A stretch of DNA of 64,000 bases from Microcebus murinus (taxonomy: Eukaryota; Chordata; Mammalia; Primates; Cheirogaleidae), in the NCBI RefSeq assembly GCF_040939455.1, contig NC_134106.1, forward strand, positions 86,621,001 through 86,685,000, read 5' to 3'. Both the position numbers and the translations under genes were made by a program. The notes below the pieces were generated by a model that did not search any database, was not told where the DNA came from, and saw only the letters and a program-made list of their open reading frames with translations. This document shows positions 47,724 through 58,529 of the stretch, piece after piece (position 1 is the first letter of the stretch; every line of letters begins with the position of its first letter).

Positions 47724-48473
47724 ACAGAGTCTCGCTTTGTTGTCCAGGCTAGAGTGAGTGCCGTGGCGTCAGCCTAGCTCACAGCAACTTCAAACTCCTG
47801 GGCTCAAGCGATCCTGCTGCCTCAGCCTCCCGAGTAGCTGGGACTACAGGCACGAGCCACCATGCCCGGCTGATTTTTATATTATATATATTAGTTGGCC
47901 AATTAATTTCTTTCTATTTTTTATGGTAGAGACGGGGTCTCGCTCAGGCTGGTTTTGAACTCCTGACCTTGAGCAATCCGCCCGCCTCGGCCTCCCAGAG
48001 AGCTAGGATTACAGGCGTGAGCCACCGCGCCCGGCCCCCAAATTTTTAATTTCTAAATAAAAAACAACCGTTGATAATCGCATGTTTAAAAGCATAAATT
48101 ATGATGCGAAAAAAGTAATCTACAACTTTCCTCAAAATGTCTTCGAAAAGTATAAATTGGTCAAAAAGTCATAGCAGATTCTGCTAATGTAACGCAATTG
48201 AGAGAAATGATGCAAAATCCCCCATCCTCGGGTCAAGCGCAGCTCCCAACGCTCTGTCGCCAGTGTGCCCAGACTTTGGGAAACGGTTTGTCTGAACGAA
48301 GCAGAGGACGTCACCGAATGAGCCATGACATGGCGAGGCCTGGCCTGGGGTGTGGAGGCTGCGGGCAATGCGTGTGCAGATGAAACTATTCAAAATATGT
48401 GTATCTGTCGCTTCATATTCGTGATCTATCGCACATACATGTATGATAAAAGGCACATAGTATGTAGGGTTAC
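47275..48473. mobile_element. Unassigned CpG-rich element, possibly piggyBac-like (TTAA-CCC boundary)
   Basis: The segment differs sharply from its surroundings, with many CpG and palindromic CATATATG/ACATACGTGCG motifs. Its left edge reads ATAA-TTAA-CCCGTTGG, the TTAA target plus CCC start typical of piggyBac-type transposons. The candidate right edge is TAGGG-TTAC (48467-48473), one base from a matching TTAA. Subterminal sequences are partly inverted: GATGATACATACGTGCG (near 47337) against the reverse complement of CGCACATACATGTATGAT (near 48430). A lemur Alu interrupts it at 47.7-48.04 kb. A Cys-rich open stretch near 48250-48370 (CGGCGQCVC) recalls piggyBac C-terminal zinc motifs but is too short to prove. 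It could also be an unusual unique sequence. Confidence 0.35.
47697..48036 (-). mobile_element. Lemur-type Alu, antisense, CpG-rich
   Basis: A poly-T (about 24 bases) leads into GAGACAGAGTCTCGCTTTG and the full antisense Alu dimer with the lemur-specific 'GTGAGTGCCGTGGCGTCAGC' and 'TTAGTTGGCCAATTAATTTC' segments. It ends CCACCGCGCCCGGCC at 48036. CCAAATTTTT flanks both sides (before the T run and from 48039), a likely target-site duplication. Many CpGs persist, so it is comparatively young. Confidence 0.92.
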
Positions 48474-49479
48474 AGTTTTGTTTTTAATGAAAACCCGAGA
48501 ATGTCCAATCTGAAGACATCTTGAGCATGAAGCTCTTTCGAACAACCAGGCAGCTTCTTCTAAAGTGAAGAATGGCTGGCTGATAAATGTATTTTCTGTC
48601 TAGTTGAGGCTCCCTGCAGCAGGCAGTCTTTCCTGGTGTGATCCCACTTTTCTGTTTCTAAAATGCGGTGTGGGAAGCAAGGCTGCCGTCAGCTCCGTAA
48701 CCCGCTTCTCCACTGCTGCCACCTGTCTCCACTTCTGAAGCTACACTCCTGCCTCCCTGCCTCCTGGGCCGGCCGTGTGAGCCCCTCAGCCAGGTGTCCC
48801 GCTGGCGACACGACTTGCAGACGTCAAAATGCAGGTGGGCATGGGCCGGTCTGACCTCACCCAGAACTGAGTTTCCCTCCCGCTGATCGATCGTGGGGGG
48901 AGCCTTCCCCGCCAGCGCTCTGTCGTAGGTGCGGCCATGGCCCGGGGCGTGGCTGGGCTCCCAGGCCCATGGGGGGTTGGGGAACCCCGGGTCTGCCCCA
49001 CGGAGGAGTCACTGAGCCGTCCAGAGATGTGAGGCCTTCTCCTCCTCCCCGGAGTCGACCTGCATTCTGAGGGAGGGGGGGAGAGCGGGCATGTGCTGGC
49101 GAGTCGTTTTCAGGCTGCAAACGAACCCATCCCGAAAGCACCGATCCCAGCAGCCACAACAACACAGCGGCACCTGAAGCTTGTGGACAGGCTCTTGGGA
49201 GAGGGCTTGCTCTTGGAGTGTCTCTTCCCTGGTGATGGGGCAGCAGCTTCACCCTGAGGTGTGAACGTCCCACCAGAGCGCAGACCCTGCGTGGGGCCAG
49301 TCGGGCTGGCCCGGCCTGAGCAGACATCTGAAGGCTTCCCCTGGCGCCTGTCCTGCCAGGATGGACGTGAGGCACCAGCCCCCAGTTCTCCAGGAGAAAC
49401 CCCGTGGCCTCTGCCCTGGGGTGAGATTCAATCTGATGCCTTCAGGATGTCAGCTCTGTTGTGAGTGCCAGAGACCCTT

Positions 49480-49612
49480 TCTGGGAACAAAGGTGGACAG
49501 GAGGCCCAGAGAGGCAAGGGGACCCACCCAAGGCCACACAGCCAATAGGTCACTGGGAGTAAAACCAGGCCCCGCAGTACCCAGGTGAACACCTACTCCC
49601 TCCCTATCCTCT
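49480..49612 (-). repeat. MIR SINE fragment, antisense
   Basis: 'GAGGCCCAGAGAGGCAAGGG' and 'CCCAAGGCCACACAGCCAATAGG' are the reverse complement of the MIR core, followed by the 'AAAACCAGGCCCC' part. Confidence 0.65.
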
Positions 49613-49774
49613 GCTCCTCTTGGCCAGCTTTTCCTAGGAGAAGAGCCCAGGGGGTCCTGTCCACAGGGAAGGGAGGAGGAGCCAGAAGTTTGTCAATACT
49701 GAGTGACACTTGGATTTGGAAAAAGAAGGCACAAGCATTAGCTAGCATAGAGGGATGATCTGGGGCCCGTGCAC

Positions 49775-49972
49775 AGGCTATGGATCAGGACTCTTCTGGT
49801 TACCAACCATGTGACTTGGAGCAAGCTCCTTTCCCTCCTATGCCTCAGTTTCCTCATCTGTAAAATGGGGATGATAGCACCTACCACCCTGAGTTGTTGG
49901 GAGGAGAAAATTGGTTAGTTTCACAAATGTATAGCATAGTATTTAGGACAAAAATATTAGAAATTATTATTA
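49775..49972 (+). repeat. MIR SINE
   Basis: Well preserved MIR: 'AACCATGTGACTTGGAGCAAG', then 'ATGCCTCAGTTTCCTCATCT' and 'GTAAAATGGGGATGATAGCACC', followed by 'GAGTTGTTGGGAGGAG' and an 'AGAAATTATTATT' end. Confidence 0.9.
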
Positions 49973-51448
49973 AGAATTTGATAGTTAATTGAAGTTTAGA
50001 TCCCATAAGGATTATAAGATAGATACAGATATAAAACTATAATAATATCCCGAGCCTACTCTAAAAGATCAAAAATGGATTTGGTTTTGCAATTTTAGAA
50101 AAAATACAATTATCATCACCAGATTGAGAGATGTAGGCTACTCAAAAAGGAATGCTAATTGATTAATGCAATCTGTTTGTGAAATGGTATTTATTCATCT
50201 CCTTAACCACTGCAGGTTCCATTTCCTGGCTCATTTTTCCTATGTCCACCAGGAAATGTGGACAGAAAAGGACTTTTAAGGTTTCAGTTTTATACCTGAC
50301 ATACAGCCCGAACGATGGTGTGAACCCAAGAAAACTATTAGTCAGAAGTAGTGTTTCAACTGCAAAGCATTGAGCCAACATTCATTTTAAAATAGTAATA
50401 AACTCCAGAAGTGGAAAAGGATTTGTTAGTCTTGTGTAATAGCTGGGGGGGGGGGTTCTGTCACCCTCCCCAGAGGACAAATAACGAATAACTTACAACT
50501 GATCAGGGCTGTTGGTGGACCTGGCCCTACTGCACAAGTAGGGAGGAGCAGGTGACACTGGGGAGAGATATACAGGCACTGAGTGGCCGCAACCGCTGGG
50601 CACATGCCATTCCCATGTCAAGTCTAGATTCCGTTTTCCTGCAAAATTCTAATGCTGTGACTGCCTTCCTTTTCAAGTAATATATTCTCATGTCGCTCAT
50701 GGAGACATGGGATATTTTTTTCCAGTGTTCCATGCCCGGGGAAACTCAGCTGATGGGATCCGTTCAGAAGGAATACATCACACACACCCCAAAGACCACA
50801 CCAGAAGGGGATGCCCATGAATGGGACCCAACAGACTGTCCCTCCCAGGGGGAAGCCAATGTCAGCATCATGGGGCACCTCTAGACACTCTAGAGAACCT
50901 ATGATGCTTTTCATGCAGCCCCACAACTGAGGGCCATGCCAGGAGAGAACAGGAAAGTACTGGTGTCATTTTTCTGCTTGTTGTGGTTTTACTGTGTTTT
51001 GTCCATGCACCCAGGCCATGGTGATGGGGGCCAGGTGCACCTCACCCCAGTGTGATAAGGCAGCTTTATACCATCTTCTTCTTCCAGGGCGAAGTCACTC
51101 TAGGGGCAGACTTGATTTTTATTTGCCTGATATGTTAGGTGCTTAGCAAGTCCTTCCTGGACACGCTTAATAAATTGCAAGACACATTTGCATATAGCAT
51201 GAGAATGAAGCTCATTAATCTTTGCAGAGGGTTCACGCTATCTGTATCTCAGAACTAATGGGTCAGCTTAATGAGAATGTCATTGCTGTAGGATCTGCTC
51301 GGAAGACCAGCAGTAATGTCCTTCCAACTCCTCCCTGGTTCACTCCTTCACTTTAGCGTCACCTTACAAATCCCTTAGATTCTGTCTGTTTAGTATTAAA
51401 ATGGAAATACTGTCTTTTGCTACTCAGGGAAATGTTATGAAAATTAAT

Positions 51449-51495
51449 TGTTAGTTTGTATCCATCAGGGGTCTCCAGAGAAGCAGAACCAAAAG

Positions 51496-51557
<62 letters not shown>

Positions 51558-51905
51558 TAGATGACAGATGATTTATTTCAAGGAATTGATGCATGCGATT
51601 GTTGAGGCTGGCAAGTCCAAAATCTCTGGGGTGGGCCAGCAGGCTGGAAGCTCCGTCAGGAATTGATGCTGCTGACTCAAGGCAGAAATCTTTGTCTCGG
51701 GATATCTCAGATGCTCTTAAAGCCTTCAACTGAGTGGGTGAGCCCTCCAGCATTTTCAGGGTGCACACTTTAAGTAATCTCCTTTACTCAAACTCAACTG
51801 GTATAGATGCTAAACACATCTATGAAATATCCTTACAACATCTAGATTAGTGTTTGACCAGACAACTGGGCACCTAACCAAGTTGACACATAAAACTAAC
51901 CATCA
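51449..51905 (-). mobile_element. MLT2-type ERV-L long terminal repeat (3' LTR)
   Basis: Read on the - strand it begins TGATGGTTAGTTTTATGTGTCAA and ends CTGATGGATACAAACTAACA, the ends of MLT2-family LTRs. Internal landmarks are 'GTTGAAGGCTTTAAGAGC', 'TTCCAGCCTGCTGGCCCACCC' and 'GGACTTGCCAGCCTC', then the 'AATTCCTTGAAATAAATC' polyadenylation signal and 'GGTTCTGCTTCTCTGGAGA'. It lies downstream (in antisense terms) of ERV-L pol sequence and so is most likely the provirus's 3' LTR. A TAGA microsatellite has grown inside it. Confidence 0.85.
51496..51562. repeat. (TAGA)n tetranucleotide microsatellite
   Basis: About 15 uninterrupted TAGA/GATA units within the MLT2 LTR, at the place where related LTRs have a TA/GA-rich stretch. 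It is likely to be length-polymorphic. Confidence 0.97.
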
Positions 51906-52363
51906 GCGTCTACCCTATGTCAACTAAGTAAACCATACTTAGTCTCTAAATAAAGACAGTAACAAAGTCATGCTTCTGCCTAACATGATACAACTGTCAT
52001 AGGCACAACCAAAAATGCATAAACTTTTTCCCCAGAAAACTTTCAGTTCAAAGGAACCATTGTTGTATCCCCTGGTGGAATCATTCTTCCCTCTGGAACT
52101 AAGACCTCTACGGCACTAGAGCGTAACGTAGTGGGAACAGGACGTGAAAATGCTGCCGGTAGGGTCAGGAGGGCTGGTGCTGAGGGGAGCCGCTCCCAGT
52201 TGCACTCCTGATTCCTGCGTCAGTGGATCCTGGCCGTGGGAGAAAGAGCCATAAGTTGGGTGCGGGTTCCGAGCACATCCAGACTCCTAGAGAACACTGC
52301 CCCAGCCTGGCAAGGTATTGTCACCTGGCTGGAGCTGTAACTGGGACTTTAAAAGGCCATTCC

Positions 52364-52690
52364 GGCCTGGCGCAGTGGCTCATGCCTATAATCCTAGCAC
52401 TCTGGGAGGCTGAGATGGGCAGATTGCTTGAGGTCAGGAGTTCGAAACCAGCCTGAGCAAGAGTGATAACCCATCTCTACTATAAATAGAAAGAAATTAA
52501 TTGGCCAGCTAATATATATATACAAAAAATTAGGCTGATATGGTGGCGCATGCCTGTAGTCCCAGCTACTCGAGAGGCTGAGGCAGCAGGATTGCTTGAG
52601 CCCAGGAGTTTGAGGTTGCTGTGAGCTAGGCTGACGCCACGGCACTCACTCTAGCCTGGGCAACAAAGCAAGACTCTGTCTCAAAAAAAA
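52364..52690 (+). mobile_element. Lemur-type Alu, sense, with 13-bp target duplication
   Basis: It starts GGCCTGGCGCAGTGGCTCA and contains the lemur Alu signatures 'GCCTGAGCAAGAGTGATAAC', 'TAGAAAGAAATTAATTGGCC' and 'GCTGACGCCACGGCACTCAC', ending in TCTCAAAAAAAAA. The flanking repeat AAAAGGCCATTCC occurs at 52351-52363 and 52688-52700, a clean target-site duplication. This dates the Alu after the ERV-L into which it inserted. Confidence 0.95.
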
Positions 52691-52699
52691 AGGCCATTC

Positions 52700-54700
52700 C
52701 CCCATTCTGTCAAGCCAGCTGCATTAGCATGATGGGGACATGGTGAGGCAGTGGATTCCGTGAGCACGGGTCTACTGCTGCACTTCATTTGCCGTGACTC
52801 GAATCCTTGATGGGAAACAGTGCTGTGTGGAGCACCGTGATGGTGGCTAAGGCGCTCTGTGTCCATGGATGTTAGTTGTGGCAGAAGCACTGTGTGTAGG
52901 GAAGGCAGATCCACATCCAGAGTAAGTGTCTATTCCAGCAAGGTCAGAACGCCACTGCTCCTTCCATGACGGAAGTGGTCTAGTGTGACCAGCCTGCCAC
53001 TAGGCAGCTTGGAGATCACCTGGGGAATGGTCCCTATCCAGGGCTCAGTGTGGTCTCCACTGCAGGTGGACTGGGCACTCAGTGGTGGCTGTAGCCAGGT
53101 CAGCATTGCTGAGTGAAAGTCCATGTGGTTGAGCCCACATGTAACATCCATCCACCACGGCCACTTTGGTCACAAGCCCATTGGGCAGTGACAGGGTGGC
53201 TGGGGAAAGAGGCTGAGTCCTGCTGTGCATGCCCCACTTGTGGCTCAGTGATTCACATGGCACCAATTCATGAGGGGCAGCTCAGGTCTGTTGGTAACTT
53301 GGTGGCCAGTGGGTAAGTATCTGGTCCCTACTAAGGCCCGGTAGCAAAACAAAAGCTGTTTCTCAGAAGGAGAGGCGTTGTTGAAGAGGGTGGGAGGGCT
53401 TTGTTCCAAAATCCAAAGGGCCTCTGCTGTGATTCCCCTATGGGGCCTGCCAAAGGCTCCGAACACCATCACTATCTGTCACTGATACCTCGATGCCACC
53501 AGGTCTGCTGGGTCACATGGCCCAGATGGCAGAGCAGCTTGCACAGCAGCCCAGACCTGCTGCAGAGCTTTCTCAAAAATAGCAGTTTTGGGGTCACTTA
53601 GTAAATGGGCCATATGGCACAACCAGATGAGGAACATGTTGTCTCCAAAATCCAAAGAGGCCCAGTAGGCATTTTGCCCCATTATTTTTTATGGCCGTAG
53701 GAGGGGCCAGATGCAGCAACGTGTCCTTCAGCTTACAAGGGGTATCTCGACATGCCCCACACCCCTGGACCCCTGGGAATTTCACCGAGGTAGAAGGCCC
53801 CTGAATGTCAGGCAGATGTATTTCCTGCCCTCTCACATGTCAATGTGGTACCTATAAATCTAGAGCAGTTGCTGCTCCTCGCTCTCCAGGTTCAGTCAGC
53901 ATAATGTCATCCATGTGATGGGCCAGTGTGAAACCTCGTGGGAGGGAAAGGTGATCGAGGTCTCTGAGAACTAAGGACGCAGGGCTGGAGAGTTGATATA
54001 CCCAAGGTAGGACAGTGAAGGTGTGTCGTCGGCCCTGCCCGCTAAAAGCAAACTGCCTCTGGTGGCCTTTGCTAACAAAAACGCATTTGTCAGATCAACT
54101 GCGGCAGGCCAGGTAGCGGGGGATGTGATGTGTTCATTTGTTCAAGCAATGAAAGCACATCTGGTGTAGCAGCTGCAATAGAGGAACCACCTGGTTAAGC
54201 TCATGATAATCCACTATCATTCTTCAAATCCATTTGTTTCTACATAGGCCACCGAGGCAAGTTGAGTGAGCATATGGGGGGACCTATATCTGTCACATCC
54301 ATGATGGTGCCACTAATCCCCTCAGTCTCTCCAGGATGGCGGCTTCACTTGTGTCGTACTGTCTTCCTAGGCAGAGGCAGTTCTAGTGGCTTCCACTGGC
54401 CTTTCCCACCATAAGAGCCCTCACTCCACAGGTTGGGCAGCCAGCGTGGGGATTGTGCCAGTTGTTAAGTATGCCCCTGCCAATCACACTCCAGAGCTGG
54501 GGAGAAAACACAGAGTGGGTTCAAGGACACCCTGGGGCCCATTGTGAGGAAAACCTGAGATAAAACTCCACTGAGTGGTCACCCACCCTCCATAAGCCCC
54601 TGCCCTGACGGCAGACCAGTGACGCATGGCTCTCCCAGAGTTAGTGTCAGTTCAGACTCAGTGTCCAGCAGGCCCTGAAAAGTCTGATTATCTTCTTCTC
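52700..54700 (-). pseudogene. ERV-L pol (protease/RT/RNase H/integrase) pseudogene
   Basis: Open pieces of only 60-80 codons in shifting frames show multiple breaks. Landmarks seen on the - strand are an aspartic-protease site that reads D-T-E instead of D-T-G (54657-54665), the reverse transcriptase H-M-D-D box (53903-53917), a conserved RT/connection block around 53.6-53.8 kb (GLFGFWRQ), an RNase H-region block near 53.3-53.4 kb and an integrase N-terminal piece near 53.1 kb (ADLATATTECP). The altered protease site, frameshifts and stops make it non-functional. It is a fossil provirus of the eutherian ERV-L family and poses no coding potential. Confidence 0.82.
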
Positions 54701-55240
54701 CCCAGAGCAGTTACCCTGGGAGGACAGGGCCTTCTGGAAAAGGCTGGGAGAATAACTAACAGTGTGAAGTTTTGGCCTGGTGCTGGGCTCTTTCGTCAAG
54801 GGGATGGGCCTGCAAATTCAAGGGGTTCCAGGCTTGTACATTAGCTCAACTCTGGGAATTGACTGAGAGGTCGTGATTCAAGTTAGACTTTTGTTCACTA
54901 GACCCAGAACTCTTCTGTTTCTGTGTATAAATCGAGTAAGAATTAAGTAGACTGCCTGTCTGTTTCTCTTCTAGGAAAACAATCAGGTAGCCACCTCCTA
55001 GTTGATTACTACTTTGTCACTCTGCTCTCTGTGACAGTAGTAAACTTGTCTTACGGTATTGCCGCCTTGTCTTTGGCATTAAGTGTGGCCACTTGGCCCC
55101 TGCCACTCCAGGATCCGTTTTCTCCTGTTTCTCAATTCAGTGGCCACCATCCCCACCGTAAGTTGCCCTACAGAGTAGCACAACCACAGAGCTCCTCAAG
55201 GGTGCCGGGTCTCCCCTCAACAAACCTGATTCTCACAGGT

Positions 55241-56289
55241 GTGGCGAAAGGTGGGGTAGGGGAGAATATGAATCATTGCAAATTTCTGATTATTGCACAA
55301 CTTGGTAATAAATAGGTGCTTTGGCAGCAGTGGGGAAGAAGCTATCAATTTTCCAAGGCTTATAGGAGAGGAGACATTTGTTTCCACTCCAATCAAGCCA
55401 TCTAAACTATTTAACACCTTAGAGAGACATGGCTTCAAATATTTATGTAAGAAGAATACTAAGATCACTGAGGAGGATGCCCTCAGCGGACACTGAGAGA
55501 TGCAAGGAAATGGTCCATTTCTCAGCATGACAGCATATCACCCAACGGGAGGCTCCTCTCGCACTGTCAAAACTCTCTGATTCCCTGAGCTGGGCTTTCC
55601 TGGGAGTCGGAGGTGGCATAGACAGGGCAGGGTGTCTTCTGTGGAAAAGGCACCTGTACACAGTATACCCAGCAAGATCAGCAGGAGGGGATGCAGAGAC
55701 CCTCACTCACCAGGGCCCCCAATCCACAGAGCTTAGCACTGGAACGGAGGCATGCCACCTGCACTGGCAGCCCCACCTGCCCCCACCAGCCCAGCAGCCC
55801 TGTCTGCAGCATTTCTAAAGGGATCATTCAGGTTCTTCTAAAATACCTCCAGGGACAGGGAGCTCACTACTTAATGAAGGTGTCTATTTTATGGCTGGAC
55901 TGACCTGTTAAAAGACTTATCCTCTTGTTGAGTTTAAATCTAAAGAGTCTACACACATAGGTTCACATACACATACACACATGCATACACATAGACATGT
56001 ATGCATATGCGCACACACATTTGCATGCATATACCAATATACATGTATGTACATATGCACACAAACCTGAATACCACATACAGACCTACATACACACATT
56101 CGTGTGTGTATAAAAACATACATATACATTTATATATGCATACACACAGATGCATACACACATAAACACATGTACACATACATAGACTCACATATATACA
56201 TACATATCCTCTAGAGTTGATCCACTTTTATCAATTCTGCCACTCGCAATCTATTTCCTTTTCTAAAAATAGCCCTTCTGATATTGGAA
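55241..56289. other. Intronic stretch between ERV-L and L1M remnants
   Basis: The part at 55241-55900 has no confident repeat assignment and may include further diverged ERV-L sequence. From about 55950 it becomes CA/CATA-rich low-complexity DNA. Confidence 0.4.
55950..56205. repeat. Degenerate (ACAT/CA)n low-complexity tract
   Basis: About 250 bp of imperfect CACATA/ACATGCATA units ('ATACACACATGCATACACATAG'-type). Chance ORFs through it give Cys/Val/Tyr/Met-rich peptides on the - strand that have no meaning. Confidence 0.88.
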
Positions 56290-58026
56290 GTCCTCCTCCC
56301 AAGACTTTTTTAAAAAGAGGCTTTATTTTCAAGAGCAAATTTTGGTTCACAGAAAATCGAGCAGAAAATACAGAAATTCCCATGCGCCCCCTCCCCCCAC
56401 ACATGTACACCCTCCCCACTATCAGCATCCTGCCCCAAAGTGGCGCATGTGTTACAGTTGCTGAACCGACATTGACACGCCCTCATTACCCAGTGTGCAT
56501 AGTTTACATTAGGGCTCACGCTTGGTGTTGTCCAATCTATGGGTTTTGACAAATGTATGATACATGTATCCACCATTATAGTATCATACAAAATAGTGTT
56601 ACTGCCCTAAAAATCCTCTGTGCTCTGCCTATTCATTCCTCCCTCCCCATTCATTCCTGGCAACCACTGGTCTTTTTACTGTCTTCATAGATTTACCTTT
56701 TCCAGACTGTCATATAGTTGGATTCATACACCATGTAGGTTTTTCAGATTGGCTTCTTTCACTTAGTAATATGCATTTAAGTTTCCTCCATGTCTTCTCA
56801 TAGATTAGTAGCTCATTTCTTTTAATTACCAAATAATATTCCATTGTCTGGATATACTACAGTTTATTTATCTGTTCACCTACTGAAGGACATTTTAATT
56901 GCTTCCAAGTTTTGGCAATTATGAATAATGCTGCTATAAACATCGTGTGCAGGTTTTTATGTGGGCATAAGTTTTCACCTCACTTAGGTAAATACCAAGG
57001 AGGGATATTGCTAAGAGTATGGTAAGATTATGTGCCAAGATTGGTAAGAGTGTATTTAGTTTTGTAAGAAACTACTAACTGTCTCCCAAAGTGGGTGCAC
57101 AATTTTTCATTCCTGTCAGCAATGAGAGTCATTGCTTCACATCCTCATGAGCATTTGAAGTTGTCAGTGTTACAGATTTTTGCCATCCTAGTAGGTATGC
57201 AGTGGCATCTCACTGTCATCTTAATCTGCAGTTCCTTAAGGACTAAACGTTGAGCCTTTCCATATGCTTATTTGCTCCCTGTACGTCTTTTCTGGTGAGA
57301 TGTCTGTTTTTAATCTTTGCCCAGTTTTTAATCAGGTTGTTTTCTTATTGTTGAGTTTTAAGAGCTCTTTGTATGTTTTGGATAACATTCCTTTATCATA
57401 GTTGTCTTTTACAAATATTTCGTCTCAGTTTATGGCTTGTCTTATTCTCTTGACAGTGTCTTTTGCATAGTGCAAGTTATTAATTTTAATGAAGTCCAAT
57501 TTATTATTTATTTCATGATTGTACCTTTAGTGTTGTATCTAAAAGCCATCACCAAACCTAACATCATCTAGATTTTCTCCTATGTTATCTTCTAGGAATT
57601 TTGTAGTCTTGCATTTTACATTTAGGTCTGTGATCCATTTTTAAGTTAATTTTCCTAAAGAGTTTAAAGTCTGTGTCTAGATTTTGTTTTGTTTGTGCAC
57701 GTGGATGTCCAATTGTTCCAGCACCATTTCTTGAAAAGTCTATCTTTGCTCCATTGTGTTGCTTTTGCTTCTTTGTCAAAGTTCAGTTGACTGTATTTGT
57801 GTGGGTCTATTTCTGGACTCTATTCTGTTCCATGGATCCGTTTGGCTGTTCTTTGGCAATACAATTCATCTTGATTACTATAACTCTGTAGTACGTCTGA
57901 GTTCAGGTAGTGTCAGTCCTCTGACTTTCTTTTTCTTCAATATTGTGTTAGCTATTCGCAGTCTTTTGCCTCTCCACATAAACTTTAGAATCGGTTTGCC
58001 AATAACCACAAAATAACTTGCTGTGA

Positions 58027-58500
58027 TTTTTTTTTTTTTTGAGACAGGGTCTCTGTTGCCCAGGCTAGAGTGCAGTGGCAACATCATAGCTCACTGCAGC
58101 TTCAAATTCCTGGGCTCAAGTGATCCTTCTGCCTCAGCATCCTGAGTAGCTGGAACCACAGGTGCATGCTGCCATGCCTGGTTAATGTTTTAAAAAATTG
58201 TTTTAGAGGGCCAGGCACAGTGGTTCACACCTGTAATCCCAACACTTTGGGAGGCCAAGGCAGGAGGATTGCTTGAGATCAGGAGTTCGAGACCACCCTG
58301 GGCAACCTAGTGAGACCCTGTCTCTACATAAAATATTAAAAATTAGACAGATGTGAGACCCTGTCTCAAAAAAATTTTTTTTTTAGATAAAGTCTCACTA
58401 TGTTGCCCAGACTAATCTCAAACTCCTGGCCTGAAGCAATCCTCCTGCTTCAGCCTCCCAAGTCACTTGTATTATGGGCATGAGCCACCATGCCCAGCTG
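58027..58500 (-). mobile_element. Old (AluJ-like) Alu, antisense, interrupted
   Basis: Poly-T then GAGACAGGGTCTCTGTTGCC and 'GCAGTGGCAACATCATAGCTCACTGCAGC' (blocks), matching an early dimeric Alu right arm in reverse. After an inserted sense Alu piece the left-arm part follows ('CTCACTATGTTGCCCAGACT', 'GGGCATGAGCCACCATGCCCAGC'). Diverged, with few CpGs left. Confidence 0.75.
58209..58372 (+). mobile_element. Alu left-monomer copy nested in the antisense Alu
   Basis: 'GGCCAGGCACAGTGGTTCAC', 'GTAATCCCAACACTTTGGGA' and 'GAGTTCGAGACCACCCTGGG' give a sense-strand left monomer. It skips to a shortened right end 'GTGAGACCCTGTCTCAAAAAAA'. It lies in the middle linker of the surrounding antisense Alu, at a T/A-rich site. 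Confidence 0.75.
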
Positions 58501-58529
58501 ATTTGGAGTGGTTTTTGATTAAGCTTGTG

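Larger units (their letters stand above)
48474..51448. other. Intronic sequence between the 47-kb element and the ERV-L LTR
   Basis: GC-rich part at 48660-49640, then two MIR copies. After that comes an AT-rich, apparently unique part. The 51100-51340 stretch (octamer-like ATTTGCATA, paired TTAAT sites) looks like possible conserved regulatory DNA. An 11-base G run lies at 50445-50455. No exon was recognised. Confidence 0.45.
51906..55240 (-). mobile_element. ERV-L endogenous retrovirus internal region, antisense, degraded
   Basis: Ancient class III (ERV-L) internal sequence on the - strand, opposite to the host gene. From high to low coordinates it shows a protease-like stretch (about 54.4-54.7 kb), reverse transcriptase (about 54.2-53.6 kb), RNase H-like (about 53.6-53.3 kb) and integrase-like sequence (about 53.3-52.7 kb), then the 3' LTR. 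The part above 54.7 kb may be gag-derived. No envelope was seen, in keeping with ERV-L. No 5' LTR was found, so the copy is truncated. A lemur Alu (52364-52690) sits between pol and the LTR. Confidence 0.8.

Noticed and set aside
47758..47958. ORFs with 'LPSSWDYRH'-type translation here and at 52394-52645
   Set aside because: These are the well-known spurious translations of Alu elements.
48198..48383. Cys-rich 61-codon ORF as a piggyBac transposase C-terminus
   Set aside because: Only a CGGCGQCVC motif recalls the family; spacing of the other Cys and His residues does not fit, so it is not annotated as a gene.
53903..53917. Possible active retrovirus from the H-M-D-D reverse transcriptase box
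   Set aside because: Reading frames are broken many times, the protease site is altered, the 5' LTR is missing and an Alu is inserted.
55949..56191. Cys/Met/Tyr-rich ORFs on the - strand (and similar at 25000-25222)
   Set aside because: Translations of degenerate CA/TG low-complexity DNA.
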